Of a stretch of 64,000 bases of DNA, positions 1 to 8,336 are shown piece after piece; the first letter of the stretch is position 1; each line of letters opens with the position of its first letter. A program made the position numbers and the translations under genes. Below the pieces are notes generated by a model. The model was not told the DNA's origin and did no database searches. It saw only the letters and a program-made list of their open reading frames with translations. Source of the DNA: JACZYA01 sp965247455 (GTDB lineage: Bacteria > Acidobacteriota > Terriglobia > Acidiferrales > 2-02-FULL-67-57). The DNA lies in NCBI GenBank assembly GCA_965247455.1, contig CBDFHE010000006.1:1-64000 (forward strand). Direction: 5' to 3'.

Positions 1-43
1 GCTGTACTAGCCCGCTGCTTTGCCGGCATCCAAGAAAAACAGG

Positions 44-1585
44 ATGATGAAACGTCGCGCGAAGATTCTCCTCCTAACAGGGCTCATTCTTCTGGCGCTG
101 GGCGCAGCGCTGGCCCGGCGCATCCACACCTGGGGACGCCCGGTGCCGGTCGCTTACCAGCGCGTGGCGGCCACGCTCGCCCACTCCGGCGGCGACCGCA
201 GTTGGACCTACCTGCGCCGGGCCGACGGCCACCGCACCATCGCCACCGATAGCAACGGCGACGGCACCGTTGACGCCGTCCTGACCGAAAACAATGAACC
301 CACCAGTTTCCTCCCCCCGGCGGCCGACGACCCGCAAGCCCGCTGGCTGGTGGTGTGCCTCGACGGCGTCCCCTACCAGGAAATACTTTCGCTGTGGGAG
401 GAGGGCTACTTCCGCGAGTTCTTCCGTCCGGTGCCCCTGATCGCGCCCTTTCCATCAGAGAGCGAGATTGTGCTGACGGAGGCGTTCCAGAGCGGTCCGG
501 TGCCAGGCTACGAGCACCGCTACTTCGACCGCACAAAGAACAAACTGGCGGGCGGGATGCTGCTCACCTTCAGCGAGGAGAGCATTCCCTACCTCGACCT
601 GTTCGACTACGACATGGGCGGCATTTTCAAAGGCATGGCCTACATCCTGCCGCTCAAGAGCTACCGCGCCGACCTGGGCCGTCTGCGCAAACGCTTCCTG
701 GCCTCGCAGGAAAAAATCTACCTGGCCCACATCGCTTCCACCGACTCGCTCTACCACATCCTGCCGCGCGAGGAAATGCGCCGCCTGCTGATTGAGGTCG
801 ATTCCCTGTTGCGCGAACTCTATTTCGATGCCGGCGGCCGCCTGCGCATCACCCTCTTCTCCGACCACGGCAACAGCCTGGTCGAATCGCGCCGCGTCCC
901 GCTCCGCGAGCACCTGGAGGAAAACGGCTGGCGGCTGGCGAACCGCCTCGAACAGGAGAACGATGTGGTTGTACCTCGCTACGGCCTGGTAGGTTTCATG
1001 GCGGTCTATACCGCAACCGGTCAGGCCGAGAAGCTGGCGCCCATCCTGGCCCAACTGCGCGGGGTGGATTTGGTGGTCAGCCGGCGCGACGGTGGAGTCG
1101 CCATCCAGAGCCGCCGCGGCCACGCGCAGCTCAGTTGGAACCAAGACGCCACCGCCTACCGCTACCAGCCCCTCACCGGCGACCCGCTGGCGCTGGCGGC
1201 AATCCTGACCCAACTGCGCGACGAAAGCAAAGTAGATGCCGAGGGCTGGGTTAGCGACGCCAACCTATTCGCAGCCACGCAGGATCATTTCTATCCCGAC
1301 CCGGGCCACCGGCTCCGGCAGTGGGCCACCAACCACGTGCGCAACCCCGCCGACCTGGGTGCCAGCCTCCAACCGGGCTACACCCACGGCAGCGGCTTCT
1401 TCCAGTTGATGGTGGACATGCTCAGCACGCACGGGTCGCTTGACCGCCAGCAGTCGCTGGGGTTCGCCATGAGCACCGACGGCCCCTGGCGAGGTGCACT
1501 GCGCAGCGGGGACCTGTTGCCTCGGAACCTGACCGAACTGAAAGCGGCGGCGAACGGCGACCGAAAAACCGAGATGGCAGACTAG
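44..1585 (+). CDS. Alkaline-phosphatase-fold-like membrane-anchored protein
   Basis: Function unknown. The protein starts with a basic stretch and one hydrophobic segment (about residues 8-24), suggesting a signal anchor and a periplasmic body. Three motifs in order resemble the alkaline phosphatase/phosphodiesterase superfamily: CLDGVP (about 105-110, where the Asp would bind metal), HIASTDSLYH (about 229-238) and FSDHGN (about 272-277). The Ser/Thr nucleophile normally just after the first Asp is not obvious; Pro sits near it. A DSNGDGTVD loop near residue 70 has the Asp/Asn spacing of an EF-hand calcium loop. ATG at 44 or 47 is preferred over an upstream TTG at 20 because it places the hydrophobic segment at the N-terminus. 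The next gene is convergent. Confidence 0.6.
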   Translation: MMKRRAKILLLTGLILLALGAALARRIHTWGRPVPVAYQRVAATLAHSGGDRSWTYLRRADGHRTIATDSNGDGTVDAVLTENNEPTSFLPPAADDPQARWLVVCLDGVPYQEILSLWEEGYFREFFRPVPLIAPFPSESEIVLTEAFQSGPVPGYEHRYFDRTKNKLAGGMLLTFSEESIPYLDLFDYDMGGIFKGMAYILPLKSYRADLGRLRKRFLASQEKIYLAHIASTDSLYHILPREEMRRLLIEVDSLLRELYFDAGGRLRITLFSDHGNSLVESRRVPLREHLEENGWRLANRLEQENDVVVPRYGLVGFMAVYTATGQAEKLAPILAQLRGVDLVVSRRDGGVAIQSRRGHAQLSWNQDATAYRYQPLTGDPLALAAILTQLRDESKVDAEGWVSDANLFAATQDHFYPDPGHRLRQWATNHVRNPADLGASLQPGYTHGSGFFQLMVDMLSTHGSLDRQQSLGFAMSTDGPWRGALRSGDLLPRNLTELKAAANGDRKTEMAD

Positions 1586-1638
1586 CGCCTCCGTTCACCT
1601 GAAAAACAGTTCCACTTGAGGGGGTTGGGGGTTCGGCG

Positions 1639-2598
1639 TTAGCGCCGGAGTTCTTCGGTAATCTCGTGGGCGGCCTGCCGGGCCTTTTCCAGATCCTTGG
1701 GATCAAAAGAAATGGCGGCCACACGCGCATGGCCGCCGCCCCCGTAGCGCTCGCAGAGTTCGGCCAGGTTCTTGCCGTCCCTCAAATCATGCCAGGGATT
1801 GGAGCCGACCCCGACCTTGATGCGCTGGGGCGAGGCGCTGATGCTGACGCTGTAAATGCAGTCGGGATACTGGTAGTAGGGAATAAACTTGTTGAAGCCT
1901 TCCAGGTCATAGCCGGTCAGGTCGTAGTACACGACGCCGCGCTCAAACTGGCACTCCCGGCGCAGAATCTCCATCGACTTCTGGTGCAGCTGGTACAAGG
2001 GCTGGAAGTGATCGGCAATGAAGTCCAACCGGGCGATTTCTTGCAACGGCTTGCTGGCCAGGTGGGGGATGAGCCGAGTGGTCATGCCTTCGTCGGAAGA
2101 GGCCTCGATCACCAGACCAATCTGGGTGGCGGGCACGTTCATCTTCACCGCCACCTCCGGGGTCTCGTACTGCGCGCCGTCAATGATGTCAGCCCAATGG
2201 ATCAACTCCGCCAGAGGCTCGGGATGGAAGCCGAAGCGCTCGCGGGCCACTGTGGTCAGGAACTTGGTGCAGGACTTGTAGGTGGGGTCGTAGAATTTCT
2301 GCTTGCCGGTGTCGCGCCGGAAGTGTTCTGCATCTTCGGGGGTCAAGAAAGCGCTCTGGTGATGGTCGAACCACCAGGTCAGCCGCGGTGAGCTGGAATA
2401 CTTGAAGTCCACGATAATATTTTCATCCCCGTCGAAGGAAACCTCATCAAATAACCCGGCGGGACGGTGCGTCAGTCCCGTATAGTGGAGTTCCGCCTGC
2501 GAGTTGATGCACTCGCGGTAGAAACGCGAAAAGATCGCCGCCGAAGAAGCGCCGTCAAAGCAGCGGTTGTGAAAGCAAATGCGAACCTTGTTACCCAT
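1639..2598 (-). CDS. DHH-family phosphoesterase
   Basis: About 319 residues with the two-domain layout of DHH/DHHA1 phosphoesterases. The N-terminal part has NRCFDGASSAAIF (substrate/metal region) and WFDHHQSAF with the diagnostic DHH triad. The C-terminal end has YGGGGHARVAA, the DHHA1 GGGH motif. Such enzymes cleave phosphoester bonds in short oligonucleotides, cyclic dinucleotides or similar molecules using Mn2+; the substrate cannot be told here. Start at 2598 (MGNKVRICF) is chosen over an upstream in-frame start because the catalytic domain begins right after it. It is divergent from the DUF547 gene, with only about 60 bp between the starts, so promoters must be close or overlapping. Cytoplasmic, no signal peptide. 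Confidence 0.85.
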   Translation of the reverse strand: MGNKVRICFHNRCFDGASSAAIFSRFYRECINSQAELHYTGLTHRPAGLFDEVSFDGDENIIVDFKYSSSPRLTWWFDHHQSAFLTPEDAEHFRRDTGKQKFYDPTYKSCTKFLTTVARERFGFHPEPLAELIHWADIIDGAQYETPEVAVKMNVPATQIGLVIEASSDEGMTTRLIPHLASKPLQEIARLDFIADHFQPLYQLHQKSMEILRRECQFERGVVYYDLTGYDLEGFNKFIPYYQYPDCIYSVSISASPQRIKVGVGSNPWHDLRDGKNLAELCERYGGGGHARVAAISFDPKDLEKARQAAHEITEELRR

Positions 2599-2656
2599 GA
2601 GACCTGAAGCCACCACCCTCTACGCGCCCCTGCAGCAGGCGAAAAAGCCCATACAA

Positions 2657-3505
2657 ATGGCATCGGGACGGAAGTTTGTCAAGCGGAAACTCGCCCGCCC
2701 CAAGCTCGCCCCCAGCCTGCTCCTGATGGCTGCCCTGCTGGGGACCGCCGTGCCTAGGCTGCCCGCGCAGAACAACCGCTTCGATACCGGCGCCTATGCC
2801 CGCGTCCTGGAGCAGTTTGTCACCGGCGACGGCCGCGTCCGCTACGCCGCCCTCAAGCAAGACCCCGCCAGCCTGAACGAATTTCTGAACCAGCTCGCCG
2901 CCGTCAGCCCGGAAAACCGCCCAGAACTCTTCCCCACTCCGGAAGCCCAGATTGCCTACTGGGTCAACGCCTACAACGCCTTCGTGCTCAAAGGCGTACT
3001 GGACGGTTATCCCGTGGGCAGCGTGCGGGCTTTCAAGTTCGGCTTTGGGCTCACCTTCTTCAAGCGCGCCAAACACTGGGCGGGCGGAAAGAAATACAGC
3101 CTTGACGACATCGAGCACGGCATCCTGCGCAAGCGTTACGCCGAGCCGCGTATCCATTTTGCGGTCAACTGCGCCTCCACCAGTTGTCCCGTGCTGCGCA
3201 GTGAGCCGTTCCAACCCGAAACCCTCGACCAGCAACTGGACGACGCCGCTCGTCGGTTCATCCGCCAGCAGGAAAACGTTTGGATGCGAGGCGACGTCCT
3301 CTTCCTCTCTAAAATCTTCGACTGGTATGGGAAAGACTTTATCCAGCAGTTGCAGCGGGAAGGCGCGGCGAACCCCGAGCTGGCCGACTACGTGGCCCGC
3401 TACTTGCCTGAAGACGAGGCCCGGCGCGTCCGCGAGCAATCGCCCCGGGTGGAGTTCTACCGCTACGACTGGTCGCTCAACGACGCTTCCCCCCACAAGA
3501 AGTAA
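2657..3505 (+). CDS. DUF547-domain exported protein
   Basis: About 282 residues. An N-terminal basic region followed by a hydrophobic segment ending in ..RLPAQ looks like a Sec signal peptide (about residues 1-37), so the product is probably periplasmic. The body matches DUF547: an AYWVNAYNAFVLKGVLDGYP block, HFAVNCASTSCPVL with two conserved Cys, and a C-terminal FDWYGKDF stretch. The domain's biochemical role is not established. ATG 2657 is favoured because it gives a compact signal peptide; upstream Met codons at 2579 and 2597 overlap the divergent DHH gene. The gene ends about 60 bp before the left end of the IS1380 element; a short hairpin CCGTGC-TCCT-GCACGG lies in that gap. Confidence 0.8.
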   Translation: MASGRKFVKRKLARPKLAPSLLLMAALLGTAVPRLPAQNNRFDTGAYARVLEQFVTGDGRVRYAALKQDPASLNEFLNQLAAVSPENRPELFPTPEAQIAYWVNAYNAFVLKGVLDGYPVGSVRAFKFGFGLTFFKRAKHWAGGKKYSLDDIEHGILRKRYAEPRIHFAVNCASTSCPVLRSEPFQPETLDQQLDDAARRFIRQQENVWMRGDVLFLSKIFDWYGKDFIQQLQREGAANPELADYVARYLPEDEARRVREQSPRVEFYRYDWSLNDASPHKK

Positions 3506-3565
3506 CCTCTGACACACCAAGCCGTGCTCCTGGCACGGTCAAATCGAAAACAAGTCTTCCCCCCC

Positions 3566-5275
3566 TGTGCGTCTGGGGTATAAGCCGGGATTTCCGTTTT
3601 GCCTGCCCCTGATGGCACGTTTATACACCCGATCGCCGCCGATCGCACAAAAACTTCGATCGTCGCACAATCGCTCAGCTTCAAAGGCCTTCATCTGAGC
3701 CCGCGCCGACGTGCGACCGACTGGAACCCCTGCTTTTCGGGCATTTCTCAGACACCGCTCCACACGTGTGCCCCGTGTCATCGCCGGGCGGGCTTCGTTG
3801 CACTTCAGGCCGCGCGTCAGCCTGCCGGCACGGGTAGCGCCCAGATCCTCCGCAGCATGTCGCCGAACAGCCGCCGCGTGAGATGCCCTTCCGCCAGCAG
3901 AAGCCAGTAGTACCGCGCATGCTTCACCAGCCGGCCCCCAGTTTTCACCAGTCGCTGCTGGAGACTCGTGAGCGACCAGCGCTTGACCCGCAGCGGAAGG
4001 ACCAGTCTGCGCCACAAGTTGCCCAGATTGTAGGCCAGGACGCTCAGTTGCAGGCGCACCTCGTTCGCCCGGAAACGATGGCACGACAGCCGCGTCCAGT
4101 GGGTGGCCTGCTTGCCTTCCTTGATCCATTGCTCCGCCGTACCGCGCTTGTTGTAAAACCGCACGACCGAGCGGCTCGGGAGGGCCATGTTGGTCACGAT
4201 GAAGCCGACGCGAGGGAACAGCTCACCTTGGTGGTGCTCCACCTTGGCGACGATCCGTCTGGGCGTGGTCCAGCTCTTGGCCTGATAGCGGAAACTCTGG
4301 TAGCGCACCAAGGGCTTGCAGCTCGGCCGTCCCGGCGGACGAAAGAGGATGTCTTCGATTTCCAGCTCCAAGCTCTTGTTCGCCGGCATGCGAATGGCAT
4401 AGTCCACGTCGCGCTGCTCGAGCGCGTCGTAGATCTCGGGCTTCGCGAACGCGGCGTCTGCGCGGAACGCTACGCGCTTGCCCTCCACCTGCTGCCGGTC
4501 AATCTCCGGTACGAGCAGGTCGTCCCAGTCGTCGGCGCTATGCACGTTGCCTGGCCGCAGCGTGGCGGCGAGGCAGTCCCCATGCTCGGTGAACAGAAAC
4601 AGCGGGTGGTAGCAGACGGACTCGAAGTGCCCGTTATAGGCGCTCCCTTCCTGCGCCCCATGCACCGGGCTCTCGCTCGAATCCATGTCGAGCACGATCC
4701 GGTCGGCGCGCGTCGCCATCTCGGCCTGTGCAAGCACCTCCCGGTTCACGGCCCTCAACCCGACGAGATTCTCCTCGTGGGTCAGCAGCTCTGTCTCGAA
4801 CCAATGCAGCGTCGATGTCAGCGCCGCACCCCGGTCCCAGCGCTTTGGCGACCCGATGAGACGAAATGTTGGGTCTGCCGACACGCGCCCCGCGTCGTTG
4901 AGATCTTCGTAGCCCGCGAGGCGACTGTAGACCGACTGCCGCAGGAGATCCACCACGCTGAACTGGGTGTTCATCCCCTGTCGGGAATCGCTCAGGTGCT
5001 CGGCGATGAGTGTCTCCAGCCCCAGACGTTCATCCAACTCGCGCACCAGAATGAGGCCAGCGTCAGAAGTGACGCGCGATCCCTGGAACGCGACTTTCAA
5101 GAAGCCGTTGAACGCGAACTGGAATGGCTCGTGTTGTAATTCACCCACCGGGTGTCACCCTCCGTAGTGTGGTTCCTTACGTCGGAGCCCCAAAACTCAA
5201 GGCGCAGCGACTGGTCCTGGCGATACGGTACCACAGCCAAATCGGAAATCCGGGATAAGACCGCCATTCGCAAAT
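3566..5275 (-). mobile_element. IS1380-family insertion sequence
   Basis: A single-transposase element of about 1.7 kb. Imperfect inverted repeats of about 30 bp flank it: the left end around 3566-3602 includes CCGGGATTTCCG and the right end around 5239-5275 includes CGGAAATCCGGG, with about two thirds identity over the aligned stretch. Exact ends and any 4-5 bp target duplication are not certain by eye. The element lies between the DUF547 gene and a transporter remnant whose first codon starts at the right end. Confidence 0.75.
3817..5148 (-). CDS. IS1380-family transposase
   Basis: 443-residue DDE transposase of the IS1380 group. It starts with a typical N-terminal region followed by SDAGLILVRELDERLGL. 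The catalytic region has VLDMDSSESPVHGAQEGSAY (first Asp), the AFRADAAFAKPEIY block (second Asp) and FYNKRGTAEQWIKEGK (final Glu region). All expected segments are present and the frame is open, so the enzyme could be active. About 250 bp of non-coding element sequence lies between the stop and the left terminal repeat, and about 120 bp upstream of the start. Confidence 0.92.
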   Translation of the reverse strand: MGELQHEPFQFAFNGFLKVAFQGSRVTSDAGLILVRELDERLGLETLIAEHLSDSRQGMNTQFSVVDLLRQSVYSRLAGYEDLNDAGRVSADPTFRLIGSPKRWDRGAALTSTLHWFETELLTHEENLVGLRAVNREVLAQAEMATRADRIVLDMDSSESPVHGAQEGSAYNGHFESVCYHPLFLFTEHGDCLAATLRPGNVHSADDWDDLLVPEIDRQQVEGKRVAFRADAAFAKPEIYDALEQRDVDYAIRMPANKSLELEIEDILFRPPGRPSCKPLVRYQSFRYQAKSWTTPRRIVAKVEHHQGELFPRVGFIVTNMALPSRSVVRFYNKRGTAEQWIKEGKQATHWTRLSCHRFRANEVRLQLSVLAYNLGNLWRRLVLPLRVKRWSLTSLQQRLVKTGGRLVKHARYYWLLLAEGHLTRRLFGDMLRRIWALPVPAG

Positions 5276-5402
5276 GAGTACCCATAAGCGATCCGGAGTG
5301 CTGGGCTGGCTCCGCCACGCCACCGCCGACGAGCGCAAAGCTCTGGTGGCGGGGGGGCTGGCGACGCTGCTGCCGGAAACCAAAGGCACTGAGTTGCGTT
5401 AG
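5274..5402 (+). pseudogene. Collapsed MFS-transporter remnant (42 codons)
   Basis: A 42-codon ORF reads MSTHKRSGVLGWLRHATADE... and ends ...LLPETKGTELR. The first about 28 residues look like the cytoplasmic N-terminus of a major-facilitator transporter (GWLRHATADERKAL). The last about 12 look like the C-terminal LPETKG tail of the same family. The roughly 400 residues of membrane domain expected between them are absent, so this reads as an in-frame internal deletion that joined head to tail. It starts at the right end of the IS1380 element. Recognition is by memory of MFS termini, hence moderate confidence. Confidence 0.55.
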
Positions 5403-5425
5403 AGAAAGGCGCCCCGTGCCAGCCG

Positions 5426-5444
5426 CCTGCCTACCGCAGCCAGG
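5426..5444. repeat. Degenerate copy of the 19-bp palindrome
   Basis: CCTGCCTACCGCAGCCAGG differs at one position in the right arm from the 19-bp palindrome found intact at five other places in the window. Confidence 0.5.
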
Positions 5445-5467
5445 CCACACGCCTCTTCGATTCGTAC

Positions 5468-5496
5468 TTGACAAAGGTGACTGAATAGAATAATTC
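5468..5496 (+). promoter_or_regulatory. Possible sigma-70 promoter for the peroxidase gene
   Basis: A perfect TTGACA at 5468-5473 lies 17 bp from TAATTC (5491-5496) in a locally AT-rich stretch, about 45 bp upstream of the cytochrome c peroxidase start. The -10 match is only partial. Confidence 0.4.
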
Positions 5497-5538
5497 TAAA
5501 TTGTGCAGCCGCGCATGAATCTAGCTGAGGAGAGCGCG

Positions 5539-6639
5539 GTGAAAACGAAAGCCGTAAATTTGAGAAACGTATCCTTGTGGCTGGGTTTGGCCCTGTTGGC
5601 CGTTGCCCCAGCCTGCCGCCGCGCCCAGGAGGCGCGCCCGGCGGCCACGCCGGTCGGCCCTCTGGTGGAAATCGCTGCTCCGCTGGGCCTGCCCCCGGTT
5701 CCCGTCCCGGCGGACAATCCGCCCACGGCAGAGACCATCGCCCTGGGCCGCCGAATCTACTACGACCCCATCCTCTCGGTGGACAACACCGTCTCCTGCG
5801 CCACCTGCCATCACCCCGATTTCGGCTTCACGGACGGAAAACAGTTCTCGGAAGGCGTGAACGGTCAGCTGGGCGGGCGCAACGCCCCCACCGTCTTCAA
5901 CACCGCCTACTTCACCACCCAGTTCTGGGATGGACGCGAGCCCAGCCTGGAAAAGCAGGCCGAAGGCCCGGTGCAAAACCCGGTGGAGATGGCCCACACG
6001 CTGGAGGCGGTGGAGAAAGCAATGATGACCGACCCCAGCTACGTCGCGGCCTTTGAGGAAGCATTCGGCACCGGGGAGATCACCTACGACATGGTAGAGA
6101 AGGCCATCGCGTCGTTCGAGCGCACGGTCGTGAGCGGCAACTCGCCCTTCGACCGCTGGCAGTTTGGCGGGGACGAAAAAGCCGTGCGCACCGCGGTCAA
6201 GCGCGGCTTTGAGGTCTTCCGCGACCCCAAGAAGGGCAACTGCGCCGCCTGCCACACGGTGGACGAGGACTACGCCCTGTTCACCGACAACAAATTCCGC
6301 AACATCGGCGTGGGAGCCAACATCGAGGGCGAGCTGGAGGACCTGGGCCGCTACGAAGTCACCCAGAACGACGCCGACCGCGGCGCCTTCAAGACTCCCT
6401 CGCTGCGCAACATCGCCCAGACCGCCCCCTACATGCACGACGGCAGCTTGAAGACCCTGAAAGACGTCATCGACTTCTACATCGGCGGTGGCAACTCCAA
6501 CCCGCACCTCGATCTAGAGGTCCACGTGCTCGACTTTCTCACCGGGCAGGAGCGGGCCGACCTGCTTGCCTTGCTGGAATCGCTCACGGGCGAGATGCCG
6601 CCCAACGTCGGGCCACCGGAACAGCAGGCTCGCAGATAA
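5539..6639 (+). CDS. Diheme cytochrome c peroxidase (MauG/CcpA family) lipoprotein
   Basis: Two CxxCH heme-binding motifs (CATCH and CAACH, about 130 residues apart) define the diheme peroxidase/MauG family, which reduces peroxide or oxidises protein targets in the periplasm. Met-containing segments such as APYMHDGS precede the C-terminus as in known peroxidases. The N-terminus has a hydrophobic stretch ending LLAVAPAC, a lipobox, so the mature protein is probably a lipoprotein with its N-terminal Cys anchored. GTG at 5539 is chosen because GAGGAGA (5527-5533) sits about 5 bases upstream; in-frame ATGs at 5503 and 5515 lack such a site. A strong terminator follows, so transcription is probably monocistronic. 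Confidence 0.88.
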   Translation: MKTKAVNLRNVSLWLGLALLAVAPACRRAQEARPAATPVGPLVEIAAPLGLPPVPVPADNPPTAETIALGRRIYYDPILSVDNTVSCATCHHPDFGFTDGKQFSEGVNGQLGGRNAPTVFNTAYFTTQFWDGREPSLEKQAEGPVQNPVEMAHTLEAVEKAMMTDPSYVAAFEEAFGTGEITYDMVEKAIASFERTVVSGNSPFDRWQFGGDEKAVRTAVKRGFEVFRDPKKGNCAACHTVDEDYALFTDNKFRNIGVGANIEGELEDLGRYEVTQNDADRGAFKTPSLRNIAQTAPYMHDGSLKTLKDVIDFYIGGGNSNPHLDLEVHVLDFLTGQERADLLALLESLTGEMPPNVGPPEQQARR

Positions 6640-6656
6640 TCACACGTTGACGTTCA

Positions 6657-6692
6657 GGCCGGAAGTCGCAGGAACTTCCGGCCTTTTTCTTC
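6657..6692 (+). terminator. Intrinsic terminator after the peroxidase gene
   Basis: Perfect 10-bp stem GGCCGGAAGT / ACTTCCGGCC (6657-6666 with 6674-6683), 7-nt loop, then a run of five T. Confidence 0.9.
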
Positions 6693-6790
6693 CCCTGCCG
6701 GGGGACAGAATGCCAAAAAAGCGCAAGATTCGGGTGGTCGTGCCCGTCGGAAGCATCTATGCTGGAAGACGAAGCATGGAGGGCAACCAG

Positions 6791-7666
6791 ATGGCCTCAA
6801 ACGGATACGCGCAGTCGGCGGCGGACTACCGGCGGGTGGAGCAAGCCATCCTTTTCCTGGAAAAGAATTTCCCGCAGCAGCCCAGCTTAAAGGAAATTGC
6901 CGGCAGCGTCGGGGTGAGCGAGTTCCACTTCCAGCGCCTGTTCGCGCGCTGGGTGGGCATCAGCCCCAAGCGGTTTCTGCAATTCCTCACCAAGGAATAT
7001 GCCAAGCAACTGCTGGCGGAGTCGCGCAGTGTGCTGGAGGTCTCCTACGAAAGCGGGCTGTCGGGTCCGGGCCGCCTGCACGACCTCTTTGTTGCCTGCG
7101 AGGCGGTCACGCCGGGCGAGTTCAAAAACAAAGGCGCCGGCTTGAGCATCACCTACGGCTTCCAGCCCAGCCCGTTCGGGGAGTGCCTGCTGGCCGTCAC
7201 CGAGCGCGGGATTTGCGGGCTTTCGCTCGGTCCGGTTGCGGAGCGCAAGCGCATGCTGGCTTCGCTGAAGAAAAGCTGGAAGCGCGCGCGCTTCACAGAA
7301 GACTCGAACGACACGCGCGCACTGGTGCGCCGAGTCTTCGCTCCGTTCGGGAAGGCGAAGCCGGCCCCGCTGCACCTGTTCTTCCAGGGGACCAACTTCC
7401 AACTCAAGGTTTGGGAAGCCCTGCTCCGCATCCCGGCAGGTTCGGTGGTGACCTACCAGGACATTGCCCGCCACATCGGGATGCCGCAGGCCGCGCGCGC
7501 GGTGGGCAATGCCGTGGGTCAGAACCCGATTCCCCTCCTGATTCCCTGCCACCGGGTGATCCGAAAATCCGGCCAGAGCGGGAACTACGGCCTGGGCCCG
7601 GCGCGCAAGAAAGCGATCCTGGGCTGGGAAGCCGCCCTCACCGCGCGCTCTCCACAACAGCAGTGA
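6791..7666 (+). CDS. AraC-type HTH fused to O6-methylguanine-DNA methyltransferase (Ada-like)
   Basis: About 291 residues. The N-terminal about 105 residues form an AraC-type helix-turn-helix (SLKEIAGSVGVSEFHFQRLF). The C-terminal domain is an alkyl-DNA alkyltransferase with IPCHRV, whose Cys accepts the methyl group, and the preceding helix QAARAVGNA. This is the Ada arrangement without the N-terminal zinc/phosphotriester-sensing domain, so any autoregulation would have to run through the remaining Cys. ATG 6791 has GGAGGG (6778-6783) at good spacing; ATG 6776 is an alternative. The ORF opens further upstream, but that extension overlaps the terminator region and looks non-coding. Confidence 0.88.
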   Translation: MASNGYAQSAADYRRVEQAILFLEKNFPQQPSLKEIAGSVGVSEFHFQRLFARWVGISPKRFLQFLTKEYAKQLLAESRSVLEVSYESGLSGPGRLHDLFVACEAVTPGEFKNKGAGLSITYGFQPSPFGECLLAVTERGICGLSLGPVAERKRMLASLKKSWKRARFTEDSNDTRALVRRVFAPFGKAKPAPLHLFFQGTNFQLKVWEALLRIPAGSVVTYQDIARHIGMPQAARAVGNAVGQNPIPLLIPCHRVIRKSGQSGNYGLGPARKKAILGWEAALTARSPQQQ

Positions 7667-8006
7667 CCGCAGCAGGAACCTAACCCAATCGCTTAGAGGG
7701 CATTCCGACACAATCCAACCGCAGAGTAGCGGGTTAATTTCACGCTGGCCTTTCGGTTCAGGTACTCTTTCCTCTCACGTCCAGCTCGGTGGCCCCTGCC
7801 ACCGGGAAGGTGTCCGTTTCCCAGCGGCTGGGGCCGCTGGGCTAGACAAAACTGATCCACTACCAACTGCAAAGGGGGTCGAAAAAGAGCGAAGCTTCTT
7901 ATGCCTTGCGGGCTCAGCGCCTCTGCGGGGAGACTTCCCTCGAAATCCACAGGGAGGCCCTTCGACTTGCTGCGCTCGCTCAGGGCAAAATCTTCTGCGG
8001 AGATTT
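7667..8006. other. Intergenic spacer with dispersed repeats
   Basis: No convincing gene. It contains GGTGGCCCCTGCCACCGGG near 7788, a member of the palindrome family seen at 24656 and 24783, and a CCTTCGAC...GCGCTCGCTCAGGGC motif near 7952 that recurs at 24820 and, reverse-complemented, at about 24605 and 29010. Short ORFs here have no recognisable features. Confidence 0.6.
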
Positions 8007-8093
8007 TGGTGCGGAAGGTGGGAGTCGAACCCACACGGCCTTTCGGCCACAGGATCCTAAGTCCTGTGCGTCTGCCAGTTCCGCCACTTCCGC
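8007..8093 (-). tRNA. tRNA-Leu (anticodon UAG)
   Basis: The minus strand folds as a class II tRNA. The acceptor stem GCGGAAG (8087-8093) pairs with CTTCCGC (8011-8017), followed by discriminator A and an encoded CCA (8007-8010). The anticodon stem CAGGA/TCCTG encloses loop CTTAGGA, giving anticodon TAG. A long variable arm (GGCCGAAAGGCC) and a T arm with TTCGACT are present. The 5' half of the gene is part of a 41-bp direct repeat whose second copy lies at 12260-12300, so sequence upstream of this tRNA, including its promoter, now comes from the inserted island. Confidence 0.95.
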
Positions 8094-8094
8094 C
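8054..8094. repeat. Direct repeat copy 1 (attachment-site-like, inside tRNA-Leu)
   Basis: 41 bp, identical to 12260-12300. It covers the tRNA from the anticodon arm to its 5' end plus one base. The flanks diverge at once on both sides, as expected for att sites bounding an integrated element. Confidence 0.85.
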
Positions 8095-8171
8095 CTCGGA
8101 GTGAGTGTAATGCGACCAGCATAGTTCCGCAACGCCCCCGTCGCCGTCTGAAGTTCAACCTGCGGGCCTCA

Positions 8172-8218
8172 CGCCTGGGGCGACTCAAACGCCCGACCTC
8201 TGGTTCCGGAGACCAGCG
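8172..8218 (-). pseudogene. tRNA-Arg(CCG) 3'-half fragment
   Basis: The minus strand shows an anticodon stem-loop CTGGT-CTCCGGA-ACCAG (anticodon CCG), then a T arm GGGCG-TTTGAGT-CGCCC and an acceptor-like tail. No D arm or matching 5' acceptor strand is found upstream, so only the 3' half is present. T in place of C in the T loop supports decay. Confidence 0.65.
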
Positions 8219-8317
8219 CCAGTACGCTATGTTGATGATTCGTCTAGCTCGTTCTGCACCTTACAGCACGATAGTGCGCGGTATTCGGCGGGTTATGGAC
8301 CCACATTGGACCCAAGT

Positions 8318-8336
8318 TGCAGACGATCCGTCTGCA
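8318..8336. repeat. Perfect inverted repeat after the DisA_N-like gene
   Basis: TGCAGACG-ATC-CGTCTGCA, a perfect 8-bp stem with 3-nt centre, lies just beyond the stop at 8344. There is no T-run, so it is not a standard terminator. Confidence 0.6.
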
